In this document: positions 34,311 through 42,641 of the stretch, piece by piece | Position numbering within the stretch: position 1 is the first letter of the stretch | Layout of the letters: each line of letters begins with the position of its first letter | Assembly: GCF_048323755.1 (NCBI RefSeq) | Contig: NZ_JBLWFS010000008.1 | Location: 1 to 64,000 of the forward strand | Reading direction: 5' to 3' | DNA: 64,000 bases | Origin: Alkalihalobacterium sp048323755 | Lineage (GTDB): Bacteria; Bacillota; Bacilli; Bacillales; Bacillaceae_F | Notes under the pieces: generated by a model | Database searches by the model: none | What the model was told of the DNA's origin: nothing | The model's input: the letters and a program-made list of their open reading frames with translations, nothing else | Position numbers and translations under genes: made by a program

Positions 34311-35117
34311 TTATTCCCTACTATCCTCTAAATATTGATCAATTAGATCAATTGGAAACCCCTTTTGGTACAGCCATTGCTTCAATTTATAACGATATTC
34401 ATATTCACTTAGATGAGCAAACTTTTTCTTACCTTTCTCTCCTTGATGGAGAATTGCTTCCCATTGTTGATCTTTATTAAACGACACAACATTTTCTTTT
34501 ATCCCTTCTTCAATAACTTCATAGGAGAACCCCTTTGATAAAAGTTGTCGTATGATTTTTTGTTGATAGGCTTGCTCGGATTCTTTTAATGTCTTTCTGG
34601 CTTGTTTTTCTACCCATTTCATAATATGGTCTAGCTGCTCCGCATAGCTATATTCATCAAGAGCCTCTTCTGCCAGTTTTTTGTTAACGCCTTTCTTAAG
34701 TAACTCCTGTTCAATTACTTTAGGGCCTTTTACTCCTGTATTTTTTTTCGTTCGTACAAAAGCCACCGCAAAATCATTGTCATTTAAAAAGTTATATTCG
34801 TTAAGCTTTCCGATGACCTGATGAATCTCCCATTCTTCGTATTCTTTTTTCTTTAAATAGTCGACAACTTCTTTTTCTGATCTCATTCGATAAGACAAAT
34901 AGGACAAAGCTAAGTTGTAGGCTTTTTTTACTTTATCTTGAGATAAAATTTTCTCTAATTCCTCAACATCGATCTCCATGCCTTTTTTTAACTGCCATGA
35001 AATAAGGACATCTTGATCTACACTAAATCCGTACTCTTCTCCTGCGCCTTGATTAATAAAAACATTAAACCGTTCCGTGTTATTTTTTTGTGTTGTAATT
35101 TTTGTAATGACAGCCAT
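34311..35117 (-). CDS. recX: Regulatory protein RecX
   Basis: A 268-residue, mostly helical protein made of repeated three-helix RecX units: LALSYLSYRMRSEKEVVDYL, IHQVIGKLNEYNFLNDNDFAVAFVR and repeated later in the sequence. RecX binds RecA filaments and modulates recombination. The ATG at 35117 fits the family N-terminus MAVITKI; an upstream GTG would add three residues. Length is that of the long Bacillus form. Divergent from yfhF, as in B. subtilis. Confidence 0.92.
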   Translation of the reverse strand: MAVITKITTQKNNTERFNVFINQGAGEEYGFSVDQDVLISWQLKKGMEIDVEELEKILSQDKVKKAYNLALSYLSYRMRSEKEVVDYLKKKEYEEWEIHQVIGKLNEYNFLNDNDFAVAFVRTKKNTGVKGPKVIEQELLKKGVNKKLAEEALDEYSYAEQLDHIMKWVEKQARKTLKESEQAYQQKIIRQLLSKGFSYEVIEEGIKENVVSFNKDQQWEAILHQGEKGKKKFAHLSEYEYRYKLKQWLYQKGFPIDLIDQYLEDSRE

Positions 35118-35311
35118 ACATATCACCCATCTACTTTCCTTAATTATTAATGATCATTTTAAGTATACTGAAAGGCCAAAGTTTTCGCTCTTTCCATTTA
35201 TAAAGTTTTATTTACGTGATCATTTTTCTTTTGTTAAGTTTATAAATTACTTATACTATAATTAAACAACAATTGAACGCAATATATACTCATTTGAAGG
35301 GCAGTGGTTGT

Positions 35312-36235
35312 ATGAATATCGCAATAGCTGGTGGTACTGGATTTATCGGTACAGCCTTAACTGAATATTTCATATCACAAAGTCATCAAGTTTATATTTT
35401 AACGCGAACACCTAAAGAAAAGAAGGCGAACGTTCATTATGTTCAGTGGTTAGTTTCAGGAGCTAAACCAGAAGAAAGACTTCCTCCTCTTGATGCCTTT
35501 ATTAATTTAGCTGGAGATTCTATCGGCACTGGACGCTGGACAGAACAAAAGAAAGCGCGGATCTTAAAGAGTCGCATTAAAGCTACAAATACGGCTATAA
35601 CGTTACTTCAACAGCTAGAACATAAACCTAGTGTATTTGTTAATGCCTCAGCCATTGGCATTTACGGGCACTCTACCACCCACACGTTTACAGAAGATGA
35701 CGTCGCAGGTGGTGAAAACAACTTTCTAAAAGAAGTGGTACTTCAGTGGGAAACAGAAGCGCTGAAAGCAAATGAGCTTGGAATTCGAACCGTTCTTCCT
35801 CGCTTAGGTTTAGTTCTAGATAAAAATGAAGGCGCATTGCCAAAGATGTTACTGCCTTATCGTTTGTTTGCTGGAGGCGCTTTAGGCTCAGGCGACCAAT
35901 GGTATTCTTGGGTTCATATTCAAGATGTCGTTCGACTTATTGATTTTGTTATTAAAACGAACGAGATCGAAGAAGCGATCAACGTAGTTTCTCCGCAGCC
36001 AGTTCAAATGAAAGAAATGGGTAAAACTATCGCAGCTGTTCTTAAGCGCCCCCATTGGTTACCTACCCCAGCCTTTGCTCTTAAACTATTATTAGGAGAA
36101 ATGAGCTCATTACTCCTGCAAGGACAACGTGTTTTACCTGAAAAAGCGCTTCGTCACGGATTTAAATTTAATTATTCAACTATAGATGGCGCGTTGCATG
36201 ATTTATTAAGACAGGATGTTCATTCTGAACGTTAA
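35312..36235 (+). CDS. yfhF: NAD-dependent epimerase family protein (TIGR01777, YfhF)
   Basis: A 307-residue extended-SDR protein of the SDR39U1 (TIGR01777) group. Nucleotide-binding motif GGTGFIGTAL at residues 7-16, INLAGDSIGTGRWTEQKKARI in the middle and the C-terminal DUF1731 segment RVLPEKALRHGFKFNY. ATG at 35312 gives the usual N-terminus MNIAIAGGTG. No substrate is known. It diverges from recX, as in B. subtilis. Confidence 0.88.
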   Translation: MNIAIAGGTGFIGTALTEYFISQSHQVYILTRTPKEKKANVHYVQWLVSGAKPEERLPPLDAFINLAGDSIGTGRWTEQKKARILKSRIKATNTAITLLQQLEHKPSVFVNASAIGIYGHSTTHTFTEDDVAGGENNFLKEVVLQWETEALKANELGIRTVLPRLGLVLDKNEGALPKMLLPYRLFAGGALGSGDQWYSWVHIQDVVRLIDFVIKTNEIEEAINVVSPQPVQMKEMGKTIAAVLKRPHWLPTPAFALKLLLGEMSSLLLQGQRVLPEKALRHGFKFNYSTIDGALHDLLRQDVHSER

Positions 36236-36345
36236 TTCATATTTCTCATCAAAGAATAAAAAATAAATTCATTTGTTAAGTTAGAATATTTTTCCTCTTA
36301 CTTACTCATACTATTTGTATTACTTCATTACTAGGAGGAATCATT

Positions 36346-36456
36346 ATGGAGAAAAAGAAACGTCGTGACCAACAGGAAAGACATACTCTTAAGAAGGCTC
36401 AACAAGTTACGTATCAATCCGATTTTAAAGCTGCTGACCGTGCTGCTCGCAGATAG
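36346..36456 (+). CDS. yfhE: YfhE small protein
   Basis: A 36-residue basic protein, MEKKKRRDQQERHTLKKAQ then QVTYQSDFKAADRAARR, matching the small Bacillus protein YfhE. AGGAGG lies 7 nt before the ATG. It is followed by an intrinsic terminator and then yfhD, conserved neighbours. Function unknown. Confidence 0.85.
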   Translation: MEKKKRRDQQERHTLKKAQQVTYQSDFKAADRAARR

Positions 36457-36464
36457 TAGATGCC

Positions 36465-36494
36465 AGGTACTCCACTTCGAGTACCTTTTTTTTT
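36465..36494 (+). terminator. Terminator of yfhE
   Basis: AGGTACTC / GAGTACCT with a 6-nt loop and a run of nine T. Confidence 0.88.
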
Positions 36495-36606
36495 GGAAAT
36501 TATTTTATAACATGAACGAACTGTACCTGTCTAAAACTAGTAGTAGGTGTTGTTGATGAGTGAGGAAAATCTGCAGCACCACTACTACTAAGGGGAGTGT
36601 TTTCAA

Positions 36607-36765
36607 ATGGGTAAAAAGAAAAAGAAACAACAGCAAATCGCAAACGTTGATAATGATGGAATGGACGTAGAATATTCCGCTGAATTAGCTGATGCTGAGG
36701 ATATTGAAGCAAATGCGCGTGGAGCAGCTGCAGATCGTCGTGCCAAAAAGAAGAAAAAGAAATAA
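36607..36765 (+). CDS. yfhD: YfhD small protein
   Basis: A 52-residue highly charged protein: Lys-rich start MGKKKKKQQQ, acidic middle DVEYSAELADAEDIEANARG, and a Lys-rich end DRRAKKKKKK. This is the composition and size of YfhD, a small protein of spore-formers that resembles minor SASP in character. AAGGGGAGTG precedes the ATG. Function unproven. Confidence 0.85.
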   Translation: MGKKKKKQQQIANVDNDGMDVEYSAELADAEDIEANARGAAADRRAKKKKKK

Positions 36766-36841
36766 AACAAGAAAAGCTCCAGCGCTCCGTTGCGACTTAT
36801 ACTTAGCTTATAAGCTGTGTTAGATTATACTGTTGAGATCG

Positions 36842-36924
36842 GTTGATTTTGGGCTCATCGTGTGAAATATTAATTTCACACGCCTTTGAGAAAATGAAGA
36901 TTGAAAAAATAGCCCAAAATCAAC
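36842..36924. repeat. MITE-like nested palindrome
   Basis: GTTGATTTTGGGCT (36842-36855) and its exact complement AGCCCAAAATCAAC (36911-36924) enclose a perfect 10-bp hairpin CGTGTGAAAT / ATTTCACACG. Extra bases TACTGTTG to the left and AGTA to the right suggest slightly longer ends interrupted by ~10 bp. No coding frame is credible. The rest of 36770-37396 holds a hairpin (36951) and the ectA leader. Confidence 0.65.
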
Positions 36925-36950
36925 AGTACTCTATAACAGCGCTACCTTTT

Positions 36951-36992
36951 AAAAAGCTGACTTATGAGCCTGTTGCTTATAAGTCAGCTTTT
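36951..36992. terminator. Strong bidirectional hairpin
   Basis: AAAAAGCTGACTTAT and ATAAGTCAGCTTTT form a 13-14-bp stem with a 12-nt loop; A-run on one side and T-run on the other. It may terminate transcription from yfhD. Confidence 0.7.
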
Positions 36993-37343
36993 CAATTGTC
37001 CAACGAAGCCACCATCCTTGACTCATCAAATATGGATCCTTATCCTTCCCTTAATCCCCAAGAAAAGCGCCTATTTTAAGTTACCTCTAAGACATCAATT
37101 ACGCATCATTAATTTCTTTGCTTCTTATTTCGTCATGTTTTGTAAGATTTACTCACATTTTTTCAAATTGTTCGAAAACATAAAGATATGGAAGGAATAT
37201 GAAAGATACGTGCTCTTACTAGATGGCAACGTAAGTCATCCTGATTAATCATGAATTATCAATAAATAGCTGGTTTGCTTTAATTTCCACATCCCCTTAT
37301 CATTTATAATAGCTAAAATAAATTTTAATAAAACCATCCATTT

Positions 37344-37400
37344 AAGGAGGAATACGTTATTATTTACAATAAAATGCGATTTGTAGGTGAAAAGCGATGA
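37344..37400 (+). promoter_or_regulatory. Possible leader minicistron before ectA
   Basis: A perfect AAGGAGG (37344-37350) lies 46 nt before ectA, too far to serve it. Eight nt after it an ATT at 37359 opens a frame (or ATG at 37374) that ends in TGA overlapping the ectA ATG as ATGA. ectA also has its own AGGTGA. The frame would encode 8 or 13 residues ending MRFVGEKR. Either translational coupling or an evolutionary relic. Confidence 0.4.
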
Positions 37401-37921
37401 GTCAATTAACAAAGACAATTACCCAACCGATTCCGAATGTTACTTTTGAAAAGCCTTCTGTTGAAGATGGCGCCGCCATGTGGGAACTTGTAAATAACTC
37501 TACGCTCGATTTAAATTCTTCTTACAAATACATTATGTTTTGTGAGTTTTTTGCAGACACTTGTGTCGTAGCAAAAGAAAATGACAAACTTGTAGGTTTC
37601 GTAACAGCCTTCATCCCCCCTACTAAACCAGATGTCATTTTTGTCTGGCAAATCGGAGTGGACGCTTCTCAACGAGGAAAAGGTCTTGCATCTCACCTCT
37701 TACAAGAGTTGATTATCCGAGAAGGTTGCCAAACTATTAATTATCTTGAAGCCACTGTTACACCTTCTAATCAGGCCTCTCAATCACTATTCCGACGCCT
37801 AGGGCGAGATCTCAATACAAAATGTGAAGTACTAGAATGTTTCTCAGAAGACTTGTTTCCTGGAGACGACCATGAAGCAGAACTGACTTTCCGAATTGGA
37901 CCATTTAATCAAGATAAGTAA
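37397..37921 (+). CDS. ectA: L-2,4-diaminobutyrate acetyltransferase EctA
   Basis: A 174-residue GNAT enzyme that N-acetylates L-2,4-diaminobutyrate, second step of ectoine synthesis. The acetyl-CoA motif is DASQRGKGLASHLLQELI; KPDVIFVWQIGVD and INYLEATVTPSNQASQSLFRRLGR are EctA-typical. First gene of ectABC. The compatible solute ectoine protects against osmotic stress, so this marks a salt-adapted organism. ATG is preceded by AGGTGA; upstream DNA has a TATAAT at 37305 without a good -35. Confidence 0.96.
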   Translation: MSQLTKTITQPIPNVTFEKPSVEDGAAMWELVNNSTLDLNSSYKYIMFCEFFADTCVVAKENDKLVGFVTAFIPPTKPDVIFVWQIGVDASQRGKGLASHLLQELIIREGCQTINYLEATVTPSNQASQSLFRRLGRDLNTKCEVLECFSEDLFPGDDHEAELTFRIGPFNQDK

Positions 37922-38042
37922 GCATTTATTAAAAAAACTCTCGGAAGATGAATGATTCGATCGGTACATGTGAAAAACTTCACAAATTATTATTGATGAA
38001 TAATTCCTTTCTTACAAAATAAAAGGAGGATCTATTATAAAC

Positions 38043-39326
38043 ATGGAAACTAATAATTTAAGTATATTTAACGAATTAGAATCTGAGGTGCGTAGTTATT
38101 GCAGAAGTTTTCCTGCTGTTTTTAACAAGGCTAAAGGCTACAAACTTTGGGATGTCGAAGGTAACGAGTATATTGATTTCTTCTCAGGTGCTGGAGCTTT
38201 AAACTACGGGCACAATGATCCAAAAATGAAAGCGAAATTAGTGGATTATATTTTAAATGATGGTATTGCTCATTCTTTAGACAAAGCGACAGCAGCAAAG
38301 GCTGAGTTTCTAGAAAAATTCAATACTGTCATTCTTCAACCTCGGAATATGGAATACAAAGTTATGTTCCCTGGACCAACAGGAACGAATACAGTGGAAA
38401 GTGCATTAAAGCTTGCAAGAAAAGTAACTGGTCGTACGGATGTCATTAGCTTTACCAACGGTTTTCACGGTATGACAATTGGGTCTCTATCAGTTACAGG
38501 TAATTCTTTTAAGCGTAAGGGTGCCGGTATTCCATTGCAACATGTCGTAACTATGCCATATGACAGCTTCGTCAATGACGAACTCGACACTCTGGAGTAT
38601 CTCGAGCGCTTTTTAGAAGATAACGGAAGTGGAGTTGAAATTCCTGCCGCAATGATCCTCGAGACAGTCCAAGGTGAAGGGGGCATTAATGCTGCCCGTT
38701 TCGAGTGGCTACAAAAAGTAGAAAGCATTTGTCGCCGTTTTGGGATTTTACTCATCGTCGATGATGTTCAAGCTGGTGTGGGTAGAACAGGTACTTTCTT
38801 CTCTTTTGAAAAAGCAGGAATTACACCAGATATTGTCTGCTTATCAAAATCAATTGGCGGCTATGGTTTACCACTTGCATTAACACTAATTAATCCAAAA
38901 TATGATATTTGGGAGCCGGGCGAGCATAACGGAACATTCCGTGGAAATAACTTAGCCTTTGTTACAGCTACTGAAGCACTTACTTATTGGGAAAATGACT
39001 CTTTTGAAAAGAGCATTCAAGAGAAATCTGAGAAGATTACTGATTTCTTAGTCGGCCTTACTGTGAAATATCCGCAAATTAAAGGTACTGTACGCGGTCG
39101 AGGTTTTATGCAAGGAGTTGCAACAGAAGTAGACGGTCTCGCTTCTGATATTGCCAAAGCTGCCTTCGAGCGAGGACTTATTATGGAAACAGCAGGTCCA
39201 GACGATGAAGTGTTCAAACTCTTCCCTGCCCTTACAATTGATAATGAAGGCTTGGAAAAAGGGTTTGCCATTATCGAAGAATGCATAAAAAGTTTAGTAA
39301 ACGAAAAAGAACCTGTATCGTCCTAA
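38043..39326 (+). CDS. ectB: Diaminobutyrate-2-oxoglutarate transaminase EctB
   Basis: A 427-residue class III PLP aminotransferase that converts aspartate semialdehyde to L-2,4-diaminobutyrate with glutamate, first step of ectoine synthesis. Visible: SEVRSYCRSFPAVF at the N-terminus, FFSGAGALNYGHNDP, PGPTGTNTVESALKLARK, IVDDVQAGVGRTGTFF and the Schiff-base lysine in CLSKSIGGYGLP. 121 bp separate it from ectA, without a visible terminator, so the genes are probably one transcript. AAAGGAGG lies 11-13 nt before the ATG. Confidence 0.97.
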   Translation: METNNLSIFNELESEVRSYCRSFPAVFNKAKGYKLWDVEGNEYIDFFSGAGALNYGHNDPKMKAKLVDYILNDGIAHSLDKATAAKAEFLEKFNTVILQPRNMEYKVMFPGPTGTNTVESALKLARKVTGRTDVISFTNGFHGMTIGSLSVTGNSFKRKGAGIPLQHVVTMPYDSFVNDELDTLEYLERFLEDNGSGVEIPAAMILETVQGEGGINAARFEWLQKVESICRRFGILLIVDDVQAGVGRTGTFFSFEKAGITPDIVCLSKSIGGYGLPLALTLINPKYDIWEPGEHNGTFRGNNLAFVTATEALTYWENDSFEKSIQEKSEKITDFLVGLTVKYPQIKGTVRGRGFMQGVATEVDGLASDIAKAAFERGLIMETAGPDDEVFKLFPALTIDNEGLEKGFAIIEECIKSLVNEKEPVSS

Positions 39327-39432
39327 AAACAAAGGCAACGCTTAACCGTAGCCAACTTATAGCATTACAGCTCAAATTCATACATTACAGAATAACACCT
39401 ATAAAAACACACAATACTGGAGGAAAATTAAA

Positions 39433-39819
39433 ATGAAAGTTGTTAAATTAGAAGATATTATTGGAACTGACCAAGAAGTAAAAGGAGAAAACTGGACTAG
39501 TCGCAGACTATTATTAAAGAAAGATGGTATGGGTTATTCCGTTCACGATACAATCATTAAAGCTGGAACTGAAACACATATTTGGTACCAAAATCATCTT
39601 GAAGCCGTTTACTGCATTGAAGGTGATGGTGAAGTAGAAACATTAAGTGATAATAAAATCCACCCTATTTCTGCTAATATGATTTATGCTTTAGATAAGC
39701 ATGATGAGCATTTACTGCGTGCCAATACAGATATGCGTATGGTTTGTGTATTCAATCCTCCAATTACTGGAACTGAAACACATGATGAAAACGGAGTATA
39801 TCCAGTAGTAGAAGACTAA
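39433..39819 (+). CDS. ectC: L-ectoine synthase EctC
   Basis: A 128-residue cupin-fold enzyme that cyclises N-gamma-acetyl-diaminobutyrate to ectoine. Family residues appear in ENWTSRRLLLKKDGMGYSVHDT, HIWYQNHLEAVYCIEGDGE and YALDKHDEHLLRA, which supply the metal ligands. TGGAGG precedes the ATG. Last gene of ectABC; no ectD hydroxylase or lysC is adjacent. A strong terminator follows. Confidence 0.97.
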   Translation: MKVVKLEDIIGTDQEVKGENWTSRRLLLKKDGMGYSVHDTIIKAGTETHIWYQNHLEAVYCIEGDGEVETLSDNKIHPISANMIYALDKHDEHLLRANTDMRMVCVFNPPITGTETHDENGVYPVVED

Positions 39820-39852
39820 TTCTCTGTTTTACTAACTACAAACTTGTTCACT

Positions 39853-39899
39853 AAAAAAGGCTGTGCCGCGGAATTTTGTTCCGATGGCACAGCCTTTTC
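39853..39899 (+). terminator. Terminator of ectABC
   Basis: AAAAAAGGCTGTGCC pairs with GGCACAGCCTTTT; the long loop contains a secondary GAA/TTC pairing. Confidence 0.9.
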
Positions 39900-39994
39900 T
39901 TATCCTAATTAAGATGCTCTACTATTCATAATTCTGTTAGCTAATCATAGTATGATAAAATAAATGAGTATTATTATGTAAAGGAGACATTTAT

Positions 39995-40195
39995 ATGGAA
40001 GTATTTGCAGCCGCTAGTATTGTCTTATTTTTTATATTCGGTTTGTTTTTATTAAATATATTTACTAGTATTTGGGCTTACCGTGATGCAATTAGTAATG
40101 GAAATAGTAAAGAATATGCCCTGCTCGTACTAATTGGAACGTTATTTTTCCCAGTCCTCGGATTAATCATTTATTTTTTCATTCGAAATGACTAA
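39995..40195 (+). CDS. Small two-helix membrane protein
   Basis: A 66-residue protein with two transmembrane helices (about 4-28 and 42-63) and a short polar connection IWAYRDAISNGNSKEYALLV. The pattern recalls small PLDc_N-like membrane proteins, but the family is uncertain. AAGGAGAC precedes the ATG. Its stop codon directly abuts the stop of the convergent gene at 40196. Confidence 0.72.
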   Translation: MEVFAAASIVLFFIFGLFLLNIFTSIWAYRDAISNGNSKEYALLVLIGTLFFPVLGLIIYFFIRND

Positions 40196-40498
40196 TTAAT
40201 GTAAAAAGATCTTTTCAAATTTTATATGCTTCGCGTTAATTCCAATCGTCTCTAATAACTCTTTCACATCATCTAAGGAATTTGCAGGATAAGCTGACCT
40301 GCAAATATGGTCTGTTTTTGATAATTTCTCTTCCGTTATCACTTCTTCGGGTATGATATCTTTCATTGAAGTGATGACTTTAATCACTTCTTCGTCTCTC
40401 TCAAACGAAATAAGACCAGTAACATTGTTATATAACATAATAAGCGGTACATTTGTTAACGGATGAACAAAATGCGCTTTAAAAATAGCTTGTTCCAT
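40196..40498 (-). CDS. Hypothetical protein
   Basis: A 100-residue soluble, slightly acidic protein, MEQAIFKAHFVHPLTNVPLI... with SMKDIIPEEVITEEKLSKTD and a C-terminal KELLETIGINAKHIKFEKI. No recognised domain. AGGAGGAGTTA precedes the ATG. It shares no spacer with the convergent small membrane protein; overlapping 3' ends may influence each other's transcripts. Confidence 0.65.
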   Translation of the reverse strand: MEQAIFKAHFVHPLTNVPLIMLYNNVTGLISFERDEEVIKVITSMKDIIPEEVITEEKLSKTDHICRSAYPANSLDDVKELLETIGINAKHIKFEKIFLH

Positions 40499-40557
40499 AA
40501 ATTAACTCCTCCTCCTTACTTAGTTCATATTCTAACACGAAAAAAGACGATCTGACA

Positions 40558-40683
40558 CAAAAATGAGGATGACTCATAAGCATCTGTGCTAGTGGCACTT
40601 ACACAACTATAGCTACTCATAAATTGTAGTAACTATATAATAAATGTGCCTGGCAGTGTTTGCCACTTGAGTTCATCCTCTTT
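40558..40683 (-). terminator. Large branched terminator, GACTC family
   Basis: On the minus strand GAGGATGAACTCA pairs with TGAGTCATCCTC followed by ATTTTTG. Inside are two further stems: AGTGGCA / TGCCACT and TATAGTTACT / AGTAGCTATA, giving a three-level structure. It follows the small membrane protein gene at 40690. Confidence 0.7.
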
Positions 40684-40689
40684 TTTTAT

Positions 40690-40854
40690 TTATTTGTTCA
40701 TTTTACTATCAATCTCATCTAAGTGTTTAGCCGCATCTCTTGCAGTAAGTGTTTCAATCGAGTGTGCAATTCGATTTCCAATGATCATAAAGCCTAAGAA
40801 AAGGGAGAAAAACATGATTACAAAAACGACAACAAAGCCTTCAAATAAACTCAT
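40690..40854 (-). CDS. 54-residue single-pass membrane protein
   Basis: A short frame not usually called: MSLFEGFVVVFVIMFFSLF forms one transmembrane helix running to about residue 25, then a soluble tail IGNRIAHSIETLTARDAAKH and DEIDSKMNK. An excellent AAGGAGGGG lies at correct spacing before the ATG, and a structured terminator begins right after the stop. These signals support a real gene. Function unknown; the arrangement suits a small membrane-anchored regulator. Confidence 0.7.
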   Translation of the reverse strand: MSLFEGFVVVFVIMFFSLFLGFMIIGNRIAHSIETLTARDAAKHLDEIDSKMNK

Positions 40855-41097
40855 ATGTCCCCTCCTTGTAACTTGCTTTATGAAACTATATGAAACCGAG
40901 TCTCGTTATATGCGAATTAAAACATTTCATTCCTCGTAAAATTGAAGAACTTTTGAACTTATGAGTGTGCAGAAAAAAGGCAATAAAAAGACACGAAAAC
41001 AATGTAAAATGTACCCTATAGAGTAGACACTTTAAAAAAGTCTCTCTGTAGGGTATTTTTATATTTAAAGATAAAACAGGAATTGGGGAAGCACAAA

Positions 41098-41517
41098 ATG
41101 AGTAAAAAGATATTTACAGAAAAAGAGAGATCCTTGTTATCAAAGAATCCGTATGTAAAATCTATTAGTTCCAAAGGAATAACATATACAAATGAATTCA
41201 AACGTCATTTTATCGCAGAAAATGAGAATGGCAAATTACCGAGAATGATTTTTGAAGAATGTGGATTTGATACAGAGATTGTCGGTATTGAACGAATAAA
41301 ATCAGCCTCAAAACGTTGGCGTGCTGCCTATCAAGCGTGTGGAATAGATGGTTTAGAAGATACACGTAAAGGAAATTCAGGAAGACCACGTGAAGGGGAA
41401 CTCTCTTTAGAGGAAAAGAACGCTCAACTTCAAGCTCAAATTAACCTACTGAAAGCCGAGAATGAATTGTTAAAAAAGCTCAATTTAGACGAAAAGAGGC
41501 TAAAGGGGAAGAAATAA
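41098..41517 (+). CDS. IS3-family transposase OrfA
   Basis: A 139-residue DNA-binding protein with a helix-turn-helix (about residues 20-80, including YTNEFKRHFIAENENGK and ASKRWRAAYQACGIDGL) and a C-terminal leucine-zipper-like coiled coil NAQLQAQINLLKAENELLKKL used for OrfA/OrfAB dimerisation. The frame contains a slippery A AAA AAG at 41472-41478, placed in the coiled coil, where ribosomes can shift to the OrfB frame. ATG at 41098 follows GGGGAAG. Confidence 0.88.
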   Translation: MSKKIFTEKERSLLSKNPYVKSISSKGITYTNEFKRHFIAENENGKLPRMIFEECGFDTEIVGIERIKSASKRWRAAYQACGIDGLEDTRKGNSGRPREGELSLEEKNAQLQAQINLLKAENELLKKLNLDEKRLKGKK

Positions 41518-41543
41518 CCATTTCAGCTGAACAAAAGTTTCTA

Positions 41544-42434
41544 TTGATTCGAACCATTATTGAAAAATATAAACTTAAAAATAAAGTTCGTTATTTGTGT
41601 GAGGTCTCAGGTATATCTCGTTCTGGCTTTTATAATTACTTTCATCCAACCTCAGAAAAACGTAGAAAAAAGCGAGAGGAAAAGGACAAACAGCTTAGGA
41701 ACATCGTAATGAAGGCATATAAATTTAGAAGTCGTAAAAAAGGGGCTCGTCAAATTAAAATGACATTGGCAGGTCAATTTAAGGTTGTCTTCAACTTGAA
41801 ACGTATTCGGAGAATTATGAAGAAGTACGGCATCATCTGCCCTATTAGAAAAGCAAATCCCTATAGGCGAATGATGAAAGCAACCAAAGAACACAGGGTC
41901 CTCCCAAATTTGTTACAACGGAACTTTAAACAAGATACACCTGGAAAGGTTCTTCTTATTGACATTACCTATTTATTCTATGGCAAAGGGAAAAAGGCCT
42001 ATTTGTCAACTGTTAAAGATGGTTCAACCAACGAACTATTGGCTTATCACATTTCTGAACGTATGACCTTAGATATCGCAACAGATACACTTCTCAAGCT
42101 CAAGAATAACAGAAGAGTAAAGTTAGCTCCAAATGCGTTTATACATTCAGATCAAGGCGTCCATTACACTAGCCCTATCTTTCAAAAAATAATAAAGGGA
42201 ATGGGGTTACTTCAATCCATGTCTAGACGTGGGAACTGTTGGGATAACGCACCACAAGAATCTTTCTTTGGTCACTTTAAAGATGAGACTTCTATTAAGC
42301 CATGCGAAACACTCGATGAGTTAAAAAAAGAAATTAAATCATACATGACATACTATAACCATTTTAGATACCAATGGAATATGAAAAAGATGACCCCTGT
42401 TCAATACAGAGATCATCTTCTTAAAACTGCTTAG
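41544..42434 (+). CDS. IS3-family transposase OrfB (DDE integrase domain)
   Basis: The catalytic part, 296 residues from the first start-like codon, but normally made as an OrfAB fusion by -1 frameshift: the frame is open back to the slippery site and reads FRRKEAKGEEITISAEQKF before this point. HTH_21-like region at 20-90, then the DDE catalytic core: first Asp in LLIDITYLF, second Asp in FIHSDQGVHYTS and Glu in NCWDNAPQESFFGHFKDE. All three catalytic residues are present. Confidence 0.92.
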   Translation: MIRTIIEKYKLKNKVRYLCEVSGISRSGFYNYFHPTSEKRRKKREEKDKQLRNIVMKAYKFRSRKKGARQIKMTLAGQFKVVFNLKRIRRIMKKYGIICPIRKANPYRRMMKATKEHRVLPNLLQRNFKQDTPGKVLLIDITYLFYGKGKKAYLSTVKDGSTNELLAYHISERMTLDIATDTLLKLKNNRRVKLAPNAFIHSDQGVHYTSPIFQKIIKGMGLLQSMSRRGNCWDNAPQESFFGHFKDETSIKPCETLDELKKEIKSYMTYYNHFRYQWNMKKMTPVQYRDHLLKTA

Positions 42435-42641
42435 GCTTTTTTAAATGTCCTTTACAAAGGGTACACTTTATATTATACTCGTGTCTTTTTCGTTCAACCA
42501 TTCCTATGAGCATTAACTTTTCTCTAATTCATTCACCCGTTGCTTCCCTTTTTCCGTCACTGCTTGTTTTCTAACCATTGTCTTAATGTTGTCCACATGA
42601 CGAAAGCGAAGTGCTAACCAATCCTCATCTACTGCTACCTT

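Larger units (their letters stand above)
41010..42465 (+). mobile_element. Complete IS3-family insertion sequence, 1456 bp
   Basis: The ends are imperfect inverted repeats: TGTACCCTATAGAGTAGACA at the left and TGTACCCTTTGTAAAGGACA read inward from the right, both followed by TTTAAAAAAG. Between them lie OrfA and OrfB in -1 phase, the normal IS3 organisation. Both frames are intact, so it may be active. I could not see a clear target-site duplication in the flanks. Confidence 0.9.

Noticed and set aside
36843..37248. Overlapping frames of 78 and 94 residues between yfhD and ectA
   Set aside because: They run through palindromes, lack ribosome sites and show no protein-like pattern.
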